Shown: positions 45,392 through 55,338 of the stretch, one piece after another
How the letters are laid out: each line of letters opens with the position of its first letter
Numbering within the stretch: position 1 is the first letter of the stretch
Origin: Jiangella sp. DSM 45060
GTDB taxonomy: Bacteria > Actinomycetota > Actinomycetes > Jiangellales > Jiangellaceae
NCBI RefSeq assembly: GCF_900105175.1
Contig: NZ_LT629771.1
Span: 744,001-808,000 of the forward strand
Direction of reading: 5' to 3'
Length of the DNA stretch: 64,000 nt
Translations under genes and position numbers: made by a program
Notes under the pieces: model-generated
What the model was told of the DNA's origin: nothing
The model's input: the letters and a program-made list of their open reading frames with translations, nothing else
The model's database searches: none

Positions 45392-46176
45392 TGACGACGG
45401 AGCACGACGACACGGCCGAGCAGGCAGGGCCGCCGTTCCCGCTGCCGACGACGCCGCTGCAGCCGCTGCCCGAGGACTGGGAGCGGGCGCTGGTCATCGC
45501 CGCGCACCCCGACGACGTCGAGTACGGCGCCGCCGCGGCCATCGCGCGGTGGACGGCGCAGGGCAAGCAGGTCGTGTACTGCATGGTCACCAGCGGCGAG
45601 GCGGGCATCGACACCATGCCGCCGGAGCAGACCGGCCCGCTGCGCGAGAAGGAGGAACGCGACGCCGCCGCCGTGGTGGGCGTCGACGAGGTCGAGTTCC
45701 TCGGCTACGCCGACGGCGTCGTCGAGTACGGCCTGCCGCTGCGCCGCGACGTCGCCCGGGCCATCCGCCGGTACCGTCCCGACGTCGTCATCACCGGCAA
45801 CTTCCACGAGACGTTCGGCGGTGTCATGCTCAACCAGGCCGACCACATCGCCGTCGGCAGGGCCGTGCTCGACGGCGCCCGCGACGCCGGCAACCGGTGG
45901 GTCTTCACCGAGTTGCTGGACGAAGGCCTGGAGCCGTGGAACAAGGTGCGCGCCATCTGGGCGGCGGGGTCGCCCGAGGCCGCGCACGGCGTCGACATCA
46001 CCGCCACGTTCGAGCTGGGCGTCCGTTCGCTCGAGGCGCACGCCGGGTACCTCGCCGCGCTGCCCGGCCACCCGGAGCCGGCCGACTTCCTCGGCATGTT
46101 CGCCCGTCAGACCGGCCCTCGCCTGGGCGTCGAGTACGCAACGGTCTTCGAGGTCTACCCGCTGATGCTCTACTGA
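45391..46176 (+). CDS. PIG-L/LmbE-family N-deacetylase-like protein
   Basis: 261 residues from ATG 45391 (one-base overlap with the upstream TGA; GGAGG upstream). The zinc motif AAHPDDVEYGAAAAIARWT gives His-Pro-Asp-Asp, and the third ligand lies in NQADHIAVGRAVLDGARDAG. The family includes MshB and Mca of mycothiol metabolism and sugar N-deacetylases; the early Asn/Pro-rich N-terminus and motif spacing fit the broader bacterial PIG-L group rather than clearly MshB or Mca. Substrate unknown. A long hairpin closes the transcript. Confidence 0.88.
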   Translation: MTTEHDDTAEQAGPPFPLPTTPLQPLPEDWERALVIAAHPDDVEYGAAAAIARWTAQGKQVVYCMVTSGEAGIDTMPPEQTGPLREKEERDAAAVVGVDEVEFLGYADGVVEYGLPLRRDVARAIRRYRPDVVITGNFHETFGGVMLNQADHIAVGRAVLDGARDAGNRWVFTELLDEGLEPWNKVRAIWAAGSPEAAHGVDITATFELGVRSLEAHAGYLAALPGHPEPADFLGMFARQTGPRLGVEYATVFEVYPLMLY

Positions 46177-46184
46177 ACCCGCTC

Positions 46185-46254
46185 GACGCTTTGCAATGAG
46201 CACCGATACGCATCACCCCGCCGGTGATGCGTAATGGTGCTCATTGCAAGCGTC
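46185..46254. terminator. Long bidirectional hairpin between convergent genes
   Basis: Arms of about 32 bases (46185-46217 and 46223-46254) pair except for one bulged T and a two- to three-base mismatch (CGATAC against GTAATG), around CCGCC. It starts 8 bases after the PIG-L gene stop and ends 8 bases before the sortase gene stop. It contains the motif TGCAATGAGCACC in inverted copies and is less GC-rich than the genes. Confidence 0.8.
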
Positions 46255-46262
46255 CAGCCCGG

Positions 46263-47012
46263 TCAGCCGGCGTCGTCGTCGCGCGGCCGCTCGTCGACGA
46301 GCACGCCGGTCGCGTACATCCGCTTCTCCGAGCCCCACCGCGGCCAGCACGTCGTCAGCGTCAGCCTGGCCTCGGCGGGCTCGGTACCGGCGGGCTCACC
46401 GGGCACCGGGTCGACCACCCACAGCTCGGTCGCCTCGATGACGTTGCCGTCGTTGTCGCCGTCGGGCGCGTCGTCCAGCTCGTACCGGAACACCCCGTCG
46501 ACGGTCTCGATCTCGACGACGTCGCCCTCGCGCAACTCGGCGAACCGGGCGAACGGCTCGCCGTGCCCGGACCGGTGCGCGGCGACGGCGACGTTGCCCA
46601 GACCGCCGGGGTCGGCGCTGTCGGCGTAGTGGCCGGGCCCGTCCTCGAGGTCCTCGGGGTCGGTGCCCTCGACGACGATGCGCTCCCAGTCGTCGCCGAA
46701 GCGGGGGATGCGCAGGATCGCGTACGCGTCGCCCAGTTCCAGCGGCTCCGGCTCCGGTGCGTCCGTCTCGGAGGGCGCCGGGGTGGCGGAGCGGCTGAGC
46801 AGGTGCTGCTGGAACTGGTCGCGCAGGTCGTCCTGCGCGGCCGCCGTCTGCAGCCCCGTGCCCCAGAACGTGTAGACGACGAACAGCAGCACCAGCGCGC
46901 CGGCGGTCAGCAGCAGCTCGCCGGCGATCCCGGCGGCCGCGACCACGCGCCCCCGGCCGGCCCCCGCCGTCGACGAGGCGCGGCGATGCTTCGGCGCCAC
47001 CCTGCGCTGCAC
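46263..47012 (-). CDS. srtE: Class E sortase
   Basis: 249 residues from GTG 47012 ([10 protein letters not shown]); the exact start is uncertain. A single transmembrane segment at about 25-50 ([20 protein letters not shown]) follows a basic N-terminus. The sortase barrel has catalytic His146 ([12 protein letters not shown]), Cys222 ([10 protein letters not shown]) and Arg231 ([10 protein letters not shown]). Class E enzymes of high-GC actinobacteria attach LAXTG-type surface proteins to the wall; no such substrate is obvious in this window. Divergent from rph. Confidence 0.9.
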   Translation of the reverse strand: MQRRVAPKHRRASSTAGAGRGRVVAAAGIAGELLLTAGALVLLFVVYTFWGTGLQTAAAQDDLRDQFQQHLLSRSATPAPSETDAPEPEPLELGDAYAILRIPRFGDDWERIVVEGTDPEDLEDGPGHYADSADPGGLGNVAVAAHRSGHGEPFARFAELREGDVVEIETVDGVFRYELDDAPDGDNDGNVIEATELWVVDPVPGEPAGTEPAEARLTLTTCWPRWGSEKRMYATGVLVDERPRDDDAG

Positions 47013-47112
47013 GGTCCCGAAGGTAACGCGGGCGGCCCTCGGTGCGCAGGCGTTCCGGACGTTCCGAGGGGGCCGGCGCCGCGGCGGCCGTCGAGGCGAT
47101 AGCTTGGGCGGC

Positions 47113-47838
47113 ATGACCACCCGTATCGACGGCCGCAGTGCCGATCAGCTCCGCACCGTCCGGCTCACCCGGGGCTGGCTCGACCACGCCGAGGGCTCGG
47201 TACTCGTCGAGTTCGGCAAGACCCGCGTGCTGTGCGCGGCGTCGGTCACCGAGGGCGTGCCGCGCTGGCGCAAGGGCTCCGGCCTGGGCTGGGTCACGGC
47301 CGAGTACGCCATGCTGCCGCGGTCCACGAACACCCGCTCCGACCGCGAGTCGGTGAAGGGCCGCATCGGCGGGCGCACGCACGAGATCTCCCGGCTCATC
47401 GGCCGGTCGCTCCGCGGCGTCATCGACACCAAGGCGCTGGGCGAGAACACGCTGGTCATCGACTGCGACGTGCTCCAGGCCGACGGCGGCACGCGGACCG
47501 CGGCGATCACCGGCGCGTACGTCGCGCTGCGCGACGCCGTCGAGTGGATGCGGTCGCAGAAGCTGTTGTCGGCGGAGCAGGTGCTGACCGACTCCGTCTC
47601 GGCCATCTCCGTCGGCGTCGTCGACGGCGAGGCGCTGCTCGACCTCTGCTACGAAGAAGACGTGCGCGCCGAGACCGACATGAACGTCGTCATGACCGGC
47701 GACGGCCGGTTCATCGAGGTGCAAGGCACCGCCGAGGGCGCGCCGTTCGACCGTCAGGAGCTCGACTCCCTGCTCGCGCTGGCCGGCGCCGGCTGCAAGG
47801 AGCTGACCGACCTGCAGAACGCGGCGCTGGTCGGGTGA
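47113..47838 (+). CDS. rph: Ribonuclease PH
   Basis: 241 residues from ATG 47113. Phosphorolytic 3'-5' exoribonuclease of tRNA 3'-end maturation. Signature stretches: [20 protein letters not shown], the phosphate-binding [34 protein letters not shown] and [20 protein letters not shown]. Length is normal. Its TGA overlaps the GTG of the dITP pyrophosphatase gene (GTGA), the usual actinobacterial pair. Confidence 0.97.
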   Translation: MTTRIDGRSADQLRTVRLTRGWLDHAEGSVLVEFGKTRVLCAASVTEGVPRWRKGSGLGWVTAEYAMLPRSTNTRSDRESVKGRIGGRTHEISRLIGRSLRGVIDTKALGENTLVIDCDVLQADGGTRTAAITGAYVALRDAVEWMRSQKLLSAEQVLTDSVSAISVGVVDGEALLDLCYEEDVRAETDMNVVMTGDGRFIEVQGTAEGAPFDRQELDSLLALAGAGCKELTDLQNAALVG

Positions 47839-48440
47839 GTTCCGCGCCGAAGGTCGTCCTGGCCACGCGCAACGCGCACAAGGTCCCGGAGATCGCCCGC
47901 ATCCTGTCCGCCGCCGGCACGCCGGTGTCGCTGGTCTCCGTCGCCGACTTCCCCGGCGTCGACGACGTCGAGGAGACCGGGCTGACGTTCGAGGAGAACG
48001 CGCTGCTCAAGGCGCACGCGGTGGCTGCGGCGACGGGGCTGCCGGCGCTGGCCGACGACTCCGGGCTGTCCGTCGCGGCGCTCGGCGGCATGCCGGGCGT
48101 GTTCTCGGCCCGCTGGGCCGGCGTCCACGGCGACGACGCCGCCAACCTGCGGCTGGTGCTGGCGCAGCTGACCACCGTGCCCGACTCCGCGCGGCAGGCG
48201 GCGTTCGTCTGCGTCGCCGCGCTGGCGCTGCCCGACGGCACGGCGTGGACCGAGGAGGGCCGCGTCGACGGCGTCGTCGTGCGGGCGCCTCGAGGGAGCA
48301 ACGGGTTCGGCTACGACCCGATCTTCGTGCCGTCCGGCTCGTCGCGGACCACAGCCGAGCTGACGCCCGACGAGAAGGACGCCATCTCGCACCGCGGCCG
48401 CGCGTTCCGGGCCATCGCCGCGCACCTCGCCACGCTGTGA
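47835..48440 (+). CDS. rdgB: dITP/XTP pyrophosphatase (Ham1/RdgB)
   Basis: 201 residues from GTG 47835. It hydrolyses non-canonical purine triphosphates and keeps them out of nucleic acids. Family motifs: [60 protein letters not shown] and [11 protein letters not shown]. Translationally coupled to rph. Confidence 0.96.
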   Translation: MSSAPKVVLATRNAHKVPEIARILSAAGTPVSLVSVADFPGVDDVEETGLTFEENALLKAHAVAAATGLPALADDSGLSVAALGGMPGVFSARWAGVHGDDAANLRLVLAQLTTVPDSARQAAFVCVAALALPDGTAWTEEGRVDGVVVRAPRGSNGFGYDPIFVPSGSSRTTAELTPDEKDAISHRGRAFRAIAAHLATL

Positions 48441-48508
48441 TCCTGAACAAACGCTGACGATCATGCTCCGCGGTGGGCGCGGGCGCCGTCCGGGAGGATG
48501 ATCGGAGG

Positions 48509-50077
48509 GTGACGTCTACCGAGTCCGGCGCCGGGTCCGGCGCGGGGTCCGTGCGCTCGTGGTGGCCGCCGGCATTGGCCGGGGTCGTCGCGCTGGGCCT
48601 CGGGCTGGCCGTGGCCGAGATCGTGGCCGGTGCGCTGGGCCGGGCCGAGACGCCGGTCGTGGCGGTCGGTGAGGAGTTCATCGACCACACGCCCGGCTGG
48701 CTGAAGGACTTCGCCGTCGAGACCTTCGGCGTCCACGACAAGTCCGTGCTGCTGGCCGGCATGGGCGTGGTGCTGGCGCTGCTCGGCGCGCTGATCGGGC
48801 TGCTCACCGCCCGAAGCAGGGGCCTCGGGTTGCTGGCCGCCACCGTCCTCCTGGTCGTCGCCGGGCTGGCCGTCAACGCCCGGCCCGACACCACCATGGC
48901 CGACCTCCTCCCGACGCTCGCCGCCGGGCTGGTCGCGCTGCCGGCGCTGGCGTGGCTGGTGGGGAAGGCGGCGCCGGTCGAGGCGCCGGCCGGTGCTGCG
49001 GTCGTGCCGGCACCCAGTCGCCGCGCGTTCCTCACGGCCGCCGGCGTCACCGCCGGTCTGGCCGTCGCCGGCGCCGGGCTCGGCCAGTTGCTCGGCGCCC
49101 GCCGGGCCGGCGTCGAGACCTCCCGCGACGACATCGCCGCCAGCCTCGACCTCCCGCGCGCCGACGTCCCTCCGGGCGTCGACCTCGTCGTCCCCGACGC
49201 CGACCCGTGGCGCACCCCGAACCAGCACTTCTACCGCATCGACACCGCGCTGTCCGAGCCGCTGGTCCGGGCCGAGGACTGGTCGCTGCGGGTGCACGGC
49301 ATGGTCGAGACCGAGGTGGAGCTGAGCTACGACCAGCTGGTCGCCATGGGCCTGGAGGACCGCTGGCTGACGCTGAACTGCGTCTCCAACGAGGTCGGCG
49401 GCCACCTCATCGGCAACGCGTTGTGGTCGGGCGTGCCGATCGCGGACGTGCTCGCGCTGGCCCGCCCGCGGGACGGCGCCGACGCCGTCCGGTCCCGCTC
49501 GCAGGACGGCTGGACCGCCGGCACCCCGCTCGACGTCCTCACCGACGGCCGCGACGCGCTGCTGGCGGTCGGTATGAACGGCGACCCGCTGCCGCTGGCG
49601 CACGGGTTCCCGGTGCGGATGATCGTGCCCGGCCTGTACGGCTACGTCAGCGCCACGAAGTGGGTGGTCGAGCTGGAGGTCACCCGGTTCGCCGACTTCG
49701 AGGCCTACTGGACGACGCGCGGCTGGGCCGAGAAGGGCCCGGTCAAGGTCGCGTCCCGCATCGACGTCCCCAGCAGCCGCGCCCACGTCGCCGCCGGTTC
49801 CGTCGCCGTCGCGGGGGTCGCGTGGGCGCAGCATCGCGGCATCGCGGCCGTCCAGGTCCGCGTCGACGACGGCGACTGGAACGACGCCCGGCTGGCCGCC
49901 GTCCCGAGCACCGACACCTGGCGGCAGTGGGTGTGGGAGTGGGACGCCGAGCCCGGCGACCACCGGCTGCAGGTCCGCGCCACCACCATGGACGGCGAGG
50001 TGCAGACGTCCGACCAGGCCCCGCCCGCCCCCGACGGCGCCTCCGGCTGGCACACCATCGACGTCACCGTCGACTGA
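48509..50077 (+). CDS. Membrane-anchored sulfite-oxidase-family molybdopterin oxidoreductase
   Basis: 522 residues from GTG 48509; GGGAGG lies 11 bases upstream. The N-terminal 170 residues hold about four transmembrane helices (ALAGVVALGLGLAVAEIVAG first), then an RRAF segment followed by a hydrophobic stretch like a Tat signal (PSRRAFLTAAGVTAGLAVAG). The molybdopterin domain follows with the Mo-ligand Cys291 in LTLNCVSNEVGG and the heme-free core FYRIDTALSEPLV. A C-terminal Mo-co dimerisation (Ig-like) domain ends the protein. The active site faces outside. Substrate unknown, possibly a sulfoxide or sulfite. Confidence 0.92.
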   Translation: MTSTESGAGSGAGSVRSWWPPALAGVVALGLGLAVAEIVAGALGRAETPVVAVGEEFIDHTPGWLKDFAVETFGVHDKSVLLAGMGVVLALLGALIGLLTARSRGLGLLAATVLLVVAGLAVNARPDTTMADLLPTLAAGLVALPALAWLVGKAAPVEAPAGAAVVPAPSRRAFLTAAGVTAGLAVAGAGLGQLLGARRAGVETSRDDIAASLDLPRADVPPGVDLVVPDADPWRTPNQHFYRIDTALSEPLVRAEDWSLRVHGMVETEVELSYDQLVAMGLEDRWLTLNCVSNEVGGHLIGNALWSGVPIADVLALARPRDGADAVRSRSQDGWTAGTPLDVLTDGRDALLAVGMNGDPLPLAHGFPVRMIVPGLYGYVSATKWVVELEVTRFADFEAYWTTRGWAEKGPVKVASRIDVPSSRAHVAAGSVAVAGVAWAQHRGIAAVQVRVDDGDWNDARLAAVPSTDTWRQWVWEWDAEPGDHRLQVRATTMDGEVQTSDQAPPAPDGASGWHTIDVTVD

Positions 50078-50109
50078 GTGCGCCGAGCCGCGGTTTCGCG
50101 GTAGTCAGA

Positions 50110-50148
50110 CCCCGCCCGGCCCGGGTGGTGCCCACCCTACGGGCGGGC
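50110..50148 (+). repeat. REP-like GC hairpin element
   Basis: CCCGCCCG (50111-50118) and CGGGCGGG (50140-50147) with the inner GGGTGGTGCCCACCC, followed by CACCGACAACGTC. Same element as at 35550-35588, 35800-35838 and 36067-36105. It lies between the convergent molybdoenzyme (stop 50077) and GH43 lipoprotein (stop 50241) genes and may serve as their terminator. Confidence 0.85.
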
Positions 50149-50240
50149 ACCGACAACGTCCGCGCGCAGCCGGGCCTGCGACACCGGCAGCACCCCCCCG
50201 TGCGCTGCCGGCCGAGCGCGCGTACGACGAACGGCATGAC

Positions 50241-51236
50241 CTACGGCAGGGCGGCCACCGAGGCGCGCGGCCCGTCCAGCACCGGGACGCCGTCGTCCCA
50301 CCGCACCTCCGTCAGCCACATCGTGCGGCCGGGCAGCGCCGAGCCGACGGAGTCGGGCGGCCAGGCGTGGTGGACCATCCAGGTGCGGCCGTCCTTCTCG
50401 ATCAGCACGCAGTGCCCCGGCCCGGCCGCGTCCTCCGTCGACGCCAGGAGAGGCGCCTCGGCCGGCTTGCGACACGGCCCGAGCGGGCCCTCGCAGACGG
50501 CGTACCCGACGGCGTACTCGGCGCGGTCGTACGCGTTGGCCGAGTAGAACAGGTAGTACGTGCCGTCGCGCAGCCAGAGGAACGGCGCCTCGACGACCGT
50601 GCCCTCCCACGGCTGGTCCTGCTTGATCAGCTGCACAGGCGCACCCTCGAGCGTCAGCCCGTCCGGAGAGAGCGGCTGGGCGTAGATCCAGGTGTCGACG
50701 CCGATCGCGTTGCCGTCGTTCTTCCACAGCAGGTAGCGGGCGCCGTCGGCGTCGGTGAACGGGCTGGCGTCGATGGAGCCGCCCGCGTCGGTCTGGCAGA
50801 TCATCGGCTCGGCCGACTCGTCGACGAACGGGCCGGCGGGCGACGTCGCGACGGCCCGGCCCACGCATTGCCGCCCCGACGCCGTCCCCAGCGCCGTGTA
50901 GTAGAGGACGTACCGGGCCGGCCCGTGCACCGCGATCTCCGGCGCCCACGTCCGCCCGCCGGTCACCCACGGCGCCAGCACCGGCATCGCGTCGCCGGCC
51001 GACTCCCACGTCACCAGGTCCGGCGACGTCATGACCGGCACGTTCCCGGCCCGCGAGTTCGTCGCGTACGCCCACCATTGGCCGTCGGCCTCGATGACGG
51101 CGGGGTCGGGGAAGTCGCGGTCGACGACGGGGTTGGTGAAGCCCACGGGCTGCTCCTCTTCGACGGGGTCGGGCTCGGCGCCGCCGCAGGCGGCCAGGAC
51201 GACGAGCGCCGTCCCGGCCGCCAGCAGCAGCCTCAT
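50241..51236 (-). CDS. GH43 glycoside hydrolase lipoprotein (arabinanase/arabinofuranosidase-like)
   Basis: 331 residues from ATG 51236, overlapping the stop of the upstream GH43 gene (ATGA). The signal peptide ends in a lipobox (LVVLAACGG), so the enzyme is tethered outside. The five-bladed GH43 propeller has the catalytic base Asp in DRDFPDPAVIEADG, the pKa-modulating Asp in GGSIDASPFTD and the acid Glu in VVEAPFLWLRDG. GH43 enzymes act on arabinan, arabinoxylan or xylan side chains. Last gene of the six-gene operon; a REP-like element lies beyond. Confidence 0.92.
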   Translation of the reverse strand: MRLLLAAGTALVVLAACGGAEPDPVEEEQPVGFTNPVVDRDFPDPAVIEADGQWWAYATNSRAGNVPVMTSPDLVTWESAGDAMPVLAPWVTGGRTWAPEIAVHGPARYVLYYTALGTASGRQCVGRAVATSPAGPFVDESAEPMICQTDAGGSIDASPFTDADGARYLLWKNDGNAIGVDTWIYAQPLSPDGLTLEGAPVQLIKQDQPWEGTVVEAPFLWLRDGTYYLFYSANAYDRAEYAVGYAVCEGPLGPCRKPAEAPLLASTEDAAGPGHCVLIEKDGRTWMVHHAWPPDSVGSALPGRTMWLTEVRWDDGVPVLDGPRASVAALP

Positions 51237-53509
51237 CGCACCTCGGACAGGCGGAACCAGTCGAACGTGGCGACGGTCGCGGGCGCGGCGCCGCCGCCGG
51301 CGTACAGGCCGATCTGCGGCGACGTGTCCGCCGGCAGCGTCCACGTGGCGCCCCACCGCCACGCGACCCCGTCGCGCGACGACGCCGAGCGGTAGCGGTG
51401 CTCGCCGGTCTCCGGGTCGGTCGTGTGGTGGATCCGCAGCCACATCGTCTCCGCCACCGGCCCGCCGAGGTGGGCGCCCCAGCGCAGCGCGCCGTTCTCG
51501 GTCAGCTCCTTGCCGAACTCGACCTGCCGGGTGCCCCAGATCGCGACGTCGCCCAGCCGCAGCAGGTTGTCGTCGTCGACGCGGACGATCAGCCCGGCCT
51601 GCTGGTAGTTGCGGATGGTGCCGGAGCCGAGGTCGAGGTGCAGCTTCGTCTCGGCGATCCAGTCGCCCTCCGGCGGCGTGCGCAGCAGCAGCGGCCCGGT
51701 GTTCCCGGCGCCGACGACGTCGACGGAGGCCAGCGGCCAGGTCAGCGCGCCGTCGCCCGCGGTCACCGACGACGACGGCCGCACCCACGACCAGCCCTCG
51801 CCCAGCGCCGGGTCGTCGAACTCCTCGGTGAACACGGCGTCGCCGGCCGCGGGCTCGTCCACCCGCGACGTCACGGGCTCGTGCGCCGCGACGACGGTGA
51901 GGTTGTCGACCTGCGCCTCGTCTGACGCGGCCAGCGTGACGGGGCGCGGCTTGGCCACGCCACGGGGCAGGTCGACGGCGACCTCGGCGTCGGCGTCACC
52001 GAGCCGGCTCTCCGCCAGCCGGGCGATCGCGCGCCCGTCGCGGACCTCGACCGACAGCGCCGTCCACTCGTCGCCGTCGTACCGGGACGGCAGCGGCGCG
52101 GAGTCGGACTCCACGCCGCGGCCCAGCGTCGACGTCACGGTCAGCGTCCGCGCGGCGGCGTCGACGGTGACGCTGACGCCGTTGCGCCCGGACCGCGCGA
52201 CCCCGACCGTGAGGTCGCCGGACACCCGCACGTCCGCCTCGACCCGCACCTCCCGCGGCGCCGGCTGCGCCGTCCGCACCTCGCCGGACAGCACCGCGAC
52301 GTCGCCGCCGTCGCCGGTCGCGTCCGTGCCGGCCGTCCAGGAACCGCGCACCGCCGTCAGCGCGCCGTTCGACGCGGGCGCCGACGCGTCGATCCCCAGC
52401 GACGACGCCGTCACCGGCGCGGGCTGTGGGGTGTCGGACGGGCCCGCGCCGGCCCGCGCGACCGGCCAGCCGTCGATCCAGTCCAGCCGGTCGACCAGGG
52501 TCGGGCGCTCGTTGATGCCGCCGGGCGCGTCCAGCCAGGCGTCGTTCCGGTCGATCGCGTGGTAGACGATGTGGTCCTGCCCGGACACGTCGGTGACGAT
52601 CGTGTGGTGGCCGACGCCGATCCAGCGGTTGCCGTTCTGCGCCAGCACCTGGGTGCCGCCGACCCGCGAGTCGAGCATCGAGACGCCCTCGTGGTCGACG
52701 AACGGGCCGAGCGGGCTCTTCGAGCGTCCGGCGTACACGCTGTACCCGGTCACCGGTCCCGCGCAGCAGTTCGCCGACGACGCCGTCAGGTAGTACCAGC
52801 CGTCGCGCTCGACCACGAACGACCCCTCGTACCGGTCGCCGACCGTGACCTGCGTGGGCGAACCGACCGCCCGCAGCCCGGACTCGTCCAGCTCGGTGAC
52901 CCACAGGCCGCCGTGGAAGCCGCCGAAGTACAGGTACCGCTTGCCGTCCGACGCGGACAGCAGCGCCGGGTCGATGGTGTTGAAGTAGTTGCCGTCGCCG
53001 GTCGGCCGCGGCGCCACGACGGGCCCGCCCGAGTCGGTCCACGGCCCGGCCGGCGTCGGCGCCGTCGCGGCCCCGATCGCGTAGTTCCACTGGCCGGGCT
53101 CGGCGACCGTGTCGGTGACGGTGTAGTACATGACGTACTGGCCGTCGACGTAGCGGATGTCCGGTGCCCAGTAGAACGAGGTGCTGGTGCTCCAGGCCGG
53201 CCGGTCCGCCTCCTCGAACACCGTGCCGAGGTACTCCCAGTCGACGAAGTCGCGCGAGCGGGCGATGTGCATGAGCCCGAACTCGCTCGGCGCCTCGTGC
53301 AGCGGGTCGCTGGTCGCGTACAGGTACCACCAGCCGTCCTTGCCGCGGATCACGGCCGGGTCGGCGTAGGTGTCGGAGAATTCGCTCGAGATCGGGTTCT
53401 GGGTGACGGGGCCTGCGGACGGTTCGGCGGTGGCGGCCGGAGCCGTGGCCGGCAACGCCAGCACGACGGCGGCGATGCCGGCGAGGAACCTACGACGCAC
53501 GGGGATCAT
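51233..53509 (-). CDS. Secreted multidomain GH43 glycoside hydrolase
   Basis: 758 residues from ATG 53509 (four-base overlap with the permease stop). A signal peptide at 1-28 starts with RRRFLAGIAAVVLAL, Tat-like. The GH43 propeller (35-330) has Asp in YADPAVIRGKDG, Asp in NTIDPALLSASDG and Glu in DRYEGSFVVERDG as the usual catalytic triad. A beta-sandwich of unclear type covers about 345-545; the C-terminal 200 residues (EEFDDPALGEGWSWVRPSS, YQQAGLIVRVDDDNLLRLG) resemble the DUF1349/ConA-like domain of beta-xylosidase-type proteins. Likely substrate: arabinan or arabinoxylan outside the cell. Confidence 0.92.
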   Translation of the reverse strand: MIPVRRRFLAGIAAVVLALPATAPAATAEPSAGPVTQNPISSEFSDTYADPAVIRGKDGWWYLYATSDPLHEAPSEFGLMHIARSRDFVDWEYLGTVFEEADRPAWSTSTSFYWAPDIRYVDGQYVMYYTVTDTVAEPGQWNYAIGAATAPTPAGPWTDSGGPVVAPRPTGDGNYFNTIDPALLSASDGKRYLYFGGFHGGLWVTELDESGLRAVGSPTQVTVGDRYEGSFVVERDGWYYLTASSANCCAGPVTGYSVYAGRSKSPLGPFVDHEGVSMLDSRVGGTQVLAQNGNRWIGVGHHTIVTDVSGQDHIVYHAIDRNDAWLDAPGGINERPTLVDRLDWIDGWPVARAGAGPSDTPQPAPVTASSLGIDASAPASNGALTAVRGSWTAGTDATGDGGDVAVLSGEVRTAQPAPREVRVEADVRVSGDLTVGVARSGRNGVSVTVDAAARTLTVTSTLGRGVESDSAPLPSRYDGDEWTALSVEVRDGRAIARLAESRLGDADAEVAVDLPRGVAKPRPVTLAASDEAQVDNLTVVAAHEPVTSRVDEPAAGDAVFTEEFDDPALGEGWSWVRPSSSVTAGDGALTWPLASVDVVGAGNTGPLLLRTPPEGDWIAETKLHLDLGSGTIRNYQQAGLIVRVDDDNLLRLGDVAIWGTRQVEFGKELTENGALRWGAHLGGPVAETMWLRIHHTTDPETGEHRYRSASSRDGVAWRWGATWTLPADTSPQIGLYAGGGAAPATVATFDWFRLSEVR

Positions 53510-54387
53510 CCCTTCAGTCCGCTGCGCGACACGCCCTCGATGACGTATCGCTGCGTGAACAGGAACAGGATCAGGACGGGAACGCTGGCGACGAACGCGC
53601 CGGCCATGATGACCGGGTAGTCCGTGGTGTACGCGCCCTGCAGCAGCTTCAGCCCGGCCGGCAGCGTGAGTCGCTCCGGGCTGAACAGGACGTAGATCGG
53701 CCAGATGAAGTCGTTCCAGTTCGCCAAGAACGACAGCACCGCCAGCGTGGCCAGCGCCGGCTTGGAATTGGGCAGGACGATGCGGGTGAAGATCTGCCAC
53801 TGGTTGGCGCCGTCGATCAGCGCCGCCTCCTCCAGCTCGCCGGGCAGCATCGCGAAGAACTGCCGGAGGAAGAACACCCCGAACGCGCCGGCCGCGCCGG
53901 GCACGGCCAGCGCCCAGACGGTGTCCAGCCAGCCCAGCTGGTCGATGATCAGGTAGTTCGGGATGAGGAACACGAAGCCCGGCACGAACAGCGTCGACAC
54001 GATCACGACGAACAGCACGCCACGGCCGCGGAAGTGCAGCCGGGCCAGCGCGTAGGCCGCCGTCGACGCGACCGTCAGCACCAGCACCATGTGCAGCGTC
54101 GCCGCCAGCAGGCTGTTGAGGAACCAGCGCAACACCGGGTAGGCGCCGTCCAGCCGCAACAGCCCCTCGTACGCGGCGAACGTCGGCGACGACGGCAGCA
54201 GCGTCGGCGGGACGGCGGTCGCCTCCGGGTTCGTCTTGATCGACGTCAGGAACATCCAGACGATCGGCCCGACGAAGATGACCGTCAGGACCAGCAGGAA
54301 CAGCCAGAACATGCCCTGACGGAGGTAGGCGCCGGGCGCGGGGCCGGCCGGCCGCGGGCCGGCCTCAGGGCGCGTCAGGACCGCCAT
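53506..54387 (-). CDS. Carbohydrate ABC transporter permease (MalG type)
   Basis: 293 residues from ATG 54387 with GGAGG six bases upstream. Six transmembrane helices and the EAA loop facing the ATPase are visible (GELEEAALIDGANQWQIFTR then VLPNSKPALATLAVL). It overlaps the MalF-type gene start-side by 13 bases and the GH43 gene by four. With its partner it imports sugars delivered by the binding protein. No ATPase gene is present, so a shared MsiK-type ATPase encoded elsewhere is expected, as in other actinobacteria. Confidence 0.95.
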   Translation of the reverse strand: MAVLTRPEAGPRPAGPAPGAYLRQGMFWLFLLVLTVIFVGPIVWMFLTSIKTNPEATAVPPTLLPSSPTFAAYEGLLRLDGAYPVLRWFLNSLLAATLHMVLVLTVASTAAYALARLHFRGRGVLFVVIVSTLFVPGFVFLIPNYLIIDQLGWLDTVWALAVPGAAGAFGVFFLRQFFAMLPGELEEAALIDGANQWQIFTRIVLPNSKPALATLAVLSFLANWNDFIWPIYVLFSPERLTLPAGLKLLQGAYTTDYPVIMAGAFVASVPVLILFLFTQRYVIEGVSRSGLKG

Positions 54388-55334
54388 CGCGGCCTCCTCT
54401 CCCGCATGGCGAGCACCTGCACGATCGAGACGATCCCCAGGAAGATCGCCAGCAGGTACGACATCGCGGCGGCGCTGCCCATCCGGAACGACTCCAGGCC
54501 CTCGGCCAGCATCACCATGAGCGCCGTCCGGGTGGTGTCGCCCGGCCCGCCGTTCGTCACCAGCAGCGCCTGGCCGAACATGTTCGCCGAGGCCAGGATC
54601 GTGATCGTGACGACGAACAGGAGCACGGTCCGCAGTCCGGGCAGCGTCACGTGCCGGAACACCTGCCAGGCCGACGCGCCGTCGACCTTGGCCGCGTCGT
54701 AGAGCTCGCCCGGGATGTCCTGCAGACCGGCCAGGTAGATGATCGTGTTGAAGCCGAGCGTCCACCACACCGTCATCGCGACCAGGCTGATCCACGCCCA
54801 CGGCTGGGCGGTGATCCACGGCGTCGACGTGCCGAGCAGCCCGTTCACGATGCCGATGTTCGGGTCGAGGATGAACCTGAACAGCAGGCCCACCACGGCG
54901 ACGCCCAGCACGTACGGCATGAAGAAGACCGCGCGGAAGAACGTCCGGCCGGGGAACCGCCGGTTCAGCAGCACCGCCAGCCCGAGCGGGATCGCGACCA
55001 GGAACGGCACGCTCGCCACGGTGAAGATCGCCGTCGCCCGCATGCCGTGCCAGAACATCTCGAACACGGCGGACGACGAGTCGAACAGCGCGGCGTAGTT
55101 GTCCAGCCCGACGAAGGGCCGGTTCGGCAGCATGAAGTCCCAGTCGTGCAGGCTCATCCAGATCCCCAGCACCGCCGGGGCCAGGACGAACGTCGCGAAG
55201 ATGACCAGGAACGGCGCCATGAACGCGTACGGCGTCCACGGCGCGTGCCGGCGGATGCCGCTGGGGGAGGACCGCGCGCCGGGCCCGCGCGCGGCCGATC
55301 CGCGCGCGGGTGCGGTCGTCGTGGGGGAGGTCAC
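54375..55334 (-). CDS. Carbohydrate ABC transporter permease (MalF type)
   Basis: 319 residues from GTG 55334. An Ala/Gly/Arg-rich cytoplasmic N-terminus precedes six transmembrane helices (YAFMAPFLVIFATFVLAPAV is the first) and the EAA motif ELYDAAKVDGASAWQVFRHV followed by TLPGLRTVLLFVV. It lies 4 bases after the substrate-binding protein gene and overlaps the MalG-type gene. Substrate likely arabino-oligosaccharides from context. Confidence 0.95.
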   Translation of the reverse strand: MTSPTTTAPARGSAARGPGARSSPSGIRRHAPWTPYAFMAPFLVIFATFVLAPAVLGIWMSLHDWDFMLPNRPFVGLDNYAALFDSSSAVFEMFWHGMRATAIFTVASVPFLVAIPLGLAVLLNRRFPGRTFFRAVFFMPYVLGVAVVGLLFRFILDPNIGIVNGLLGTSTPWITAQPWAWISLVAMTVWWTLGFNTIIYLAGLQDIPGELYDAAKVDGASAWQVFRHVTLPGLRTVLLFVVTITILASANMFGQALLVTNGGPGDTTRTALMVMLAEGLESFRMGSAAAMSYLLAIFLGIVSIVQVLAMRERRPRWRS

Positions 55335-55338
55335 GGGA